A DNA stretch of 64,000 nucleotides from Elusimicrobiota bacterium (GTDB taxonomy: Bacteria; Elusimicrobiota; Elusimicrobia; UBA1565; UBA9628). The stretch covers positions 1 to 64,000 of the forward strand of contig DAHZHT010000006.1 of NCBI GenBank assembly GCA_027406905.1, in the 5' to 3' direction. Shown here in pieces: positions 62,600 to 64,000 of the stretch (within the stretch, counting starts at the first letter, position 1; each line of letters starts with the position of its first letter). The position numbers were made by a program, and so were the translations under genes. Under the pieces are notes generated by a model. It was not told where the DNA came from. It was given only the letters and a program-made list of their open reading frames with translations, and ran no database searches.

Positions 62600-62628
62600 A
62601 TTCCAAAAAAATAAGCTAAACTTAAGGC

Positions 62629-63567
62629 ATGGACGCGCAAGCCACTGACGATAATGGCTCTAAGGCCCCTCTTGTTTCGTCCTTGAAAAGTAAACTAAGC
62701 TTTTTCAGGAAAGGGTTTAGCAAAAGGCCTTCCGCCTTGTTTGGACTGTTCCTGATTTCATTTTTTGTGCTCATCGCGGCCTTAAGCCCCTGGATATCTC
62801 CCGTTCCGCCGGGCAGCCGAAACCCCTATTTGATTCCGGAATTTGGATACAGCCCCGAACCTAAACTTCCCAGCCGCACCCACCCCTTTGGGACGACCGA
62901 GGATCAATATGACCTCTATTACGGCATGGTCTGGGGAACTCGCACCGCGCTTAAGGTCGCCATAATCGTGGTCGGATTTTCAGTGTTTATTGGGATTTTG
63001 CTAGGAGGCTTATCCGGCTATTTTGGCGGCTGGGTTGATGAGCTCATTATGCGCTTTACCGACGTGATTTTAGCCCTGCCCAGCCTTCTTTTGGCGGTCG
63101 TCATCGTCGCGATTACCGGCCCGAGTCTCAGTCATGTGATGATTTCCGTCACCGCCGTTTCTTGGCCGTCTTATGCGCGACTCCTCAGAGGAGACGTCCT
63201 CGCCATAAAAAACCGTGAATTTATTCAAGCCTCGCGCGCCCTGGGGGCTTCTCACCTGAGAATATTTTTAAGGCATATTCTGCCTAATTGCATTTACCCG
63301 ATACTCGTTCTCGCCTCTTTGGACATGGGCTCTATTGTTATCACCGCCGCGGCGTTGAGCTTTCTGGGTCTGGGAGCGCCCTTGGGATACGCCGATTGGG
63401 GACAATTGATTTCCCTTTCCCGGAACTGGATTATGGGCTCATCCGGCAATCCCTTCGCCTACTGGAACACCTTTACCATTCCGGGCCTCGCAATTTTTCT
63501 CTTTGTCCTGGGCTGGAATCTACTGGGTGATGGACTCAGGGATATTCTCGATCCCCGGCAAGGATAA
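62629..63567 (+). CDS. ABC transporter permease, DppC/OppC family
   Basis: A 312-residue inner-membrane protein with an N-terminal helix (LFGLFLISFFVLIAALSPWI), an exported loop with HPFGTTEDQYDLYYGMVWGT, and five more helices. The BPD_transp_1 core has the EAA loop REFIQASRALGASHLRIFLR-HILPN, which contacts the ATPase. DppC/OppC proteins form the channel for peptides, nickel or related solutes with a DppB partner. No other component of the system is in the window; the following gene is an acyl-CoA synthetase. Confidence 0.88.
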   Translation: MDAQATDDNGSKAPLVSSLKSKLSFFRKGFSKRPSALFGLFLISFFVLIAALSPWISPVPPGSRNPYLIPEFGYSPEPKLPSRTHPFGTTEDQYDLYYGMVWGTRTALKVAIIVVGFSVFIGILLGGLSGYFGGWVDELIMRFTDVILALPSLLLAVVIVAITGPSLSHVMISVTAVSWPSYARLLRGDVLAIKNREFIQASRALGASHLRIFLRHILPNCIYPILVLASLDMGSIVITAAALSFLGLGAPLGYADWGQLISLSRNWIMGSSGNPFAYWNTFTIPGLAIFLFVLGWNLLGDGLRDILDPRQG

Positions 63568-63607
63568 GACATTTGACTCTTGTGTCTCCGTTTGAGAAAA
63601 TGAATCC

Positions 63608-64000
63608 ATGAAGACCCTGAATGACCTTTTAGATCATGCGGCCCAAAGCGCGGCGCCACGCTCAGGCCTAATGACTGCGGGAAAATTTATTTCTTACGCG
63701 GAACTCAAAAGCCGCGTTCTCTTGACAGCATCGGGCCTCAAAACGAGAGGAATCAAAAAAGGCGATCGCGTCGCCATCGTTCACAGAAACGACCCGGTCT
63801 TTATCGAGGCTTATTTTTCTCTCTCTCGCCTGGGAGCCGTCGCTGTTCCCATCAACTACATGATCCATAACCCGGAAGAATTGGCCTACATGCTCAATGA
63901 TTGCGGAGCCGCCGGCGTCGTTACCCAAAAAGAATTTTTAAAAGGCATCAGAGAAGCCGCCAAAATTTCGCCGCAAGCGCCTCGTCTCTGGATCAGCGAC
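63608..64000 (+). CDS. AMP-dependent acyl-CoA synthetase, N-terminal part
   Basis: The first 131 residues are in the window and the frame runs off the right edge. ISYAELKSRVLLTASGLKTR, KKGDRVAIVHRNDPVFIEAY and FSLSRLGAVAVPINYMIHNP are the start of the ANL superfamily fold of acyl-CoA or acid-thiol ligases. The P-loop-like TSGTTGxPK motif would lie beyond the edge. Acyl chain specificity cannot be judged. Confidence 0.85.
   Translation, partial: MKTLNDLLDHAAQSAAPRSGLMTAGKFISYAELKSRVLLTASGLKTRGIKKGDRVAIVHRNDPVFIEAYFSLSRLGAVAVPINYMIHNPEELAYMLNDCGAAGVVTQKEFLKGIREAAKISPQAPRLWISD

Noticed and set aside
1-64000. tRNA, rRNA, CRISPR array, complete insertion sequence or prophage
   Set aside because: Reading both strands gave no cloverleaf, no regularly spaced repeats and no transposase or integrase; this was done by eye, so a weak ncRNA could be missed.

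Overview
This window (about 50% GC, dense, few gaps) looks like chromosomal DNA of a Gram-negative bacterium. It encodes several outer-membrane barrels ending in Phe, Sec signal peptides, a pilB-pilT-pilC set and HpnCDE squalene synthesis. No rRNA, tRNA, CRISPR or intact transposase was recognised. The divergence of most proteins and the mix of traits suggest an uncultured lineage; Elusimicrobiota or a relative is a guess from general gene style, not a demonstrated placement.

Layout. 1-3.4 kb: a truncated GDT1-type cation exchanger gene and two APC amino acid permeases on the minus strand. 3.5-7 kb: an arsenic island with arsR and a one-piece arsenate reductase-ACR3 pump, followed by an AAA/DUF4143 gene lying between two copies of the acr3 3' end. 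7-12.3 kb: a four-gene polyamine/GABA operon. 12.4-14.7 kb: ndk, an alpha/beta-hydrolase-like protein without a catalytic Ser, murQ. 14.7-19 kb (minus): HIT protein, rpsU, dnaG, rpoD (macromolecular synthesis operon) and a small membrane protein. 19.1-23.2 kb: an exported kinase-like protein, a large secreted protein of unknown function, an outer-membrane protein. 23.3-28.3 kb: gcvT-gcvH-gcvP-lplA. 28.3-33.9 kb: rplU-rpmA-obgE-hpnCDE-dcd. 33.8-39 kb: small unknown proteins, two TadE/TadG-like proteins and a divergent FtsH-like protease. 39-50.8 kb: MarC, porin, ferredoxin, a two-protease-domain secreted protein, a coupled symporter/AIR-synthase-like/barrel/DUF1460 operon, greA, queG, an Omp85-like barrel. 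50.4-55.5 kb (minus): tpiA-pduL-deoC-ALDH16-like-zinc ribbon, a shell-less deoxyribose phosphate route. 55.6-64 kb: clpP, pilBTC, a short uvrC, an ankyrin protein, an ABC permease and the start of an acyl-CoA synthetase.

Most genes are tightly coupled (ATGA, TGATG, TTGA junctions). Three threads run across the window. (1) A small palindromic repeat family with core GGGACWGTCCC or GGGNNTGTCCC sits in gene junctions and, in frame, inside coding sequence, giving peptides such as ELGTVPNS. (2) Many operon-leading genes have a -10-like hexamer ending exactly 6 nt before the start codon and no Shine-Dalgarno, which suggests leaderless mRNAs. (3) Several enzymes have lost or altered key parts: ClpP with Asn for the triad Asp, UvrC without its C-terminal HhH region, a hydrolase with Glu for Ser, and a QueG reading frame without a normal start codon.
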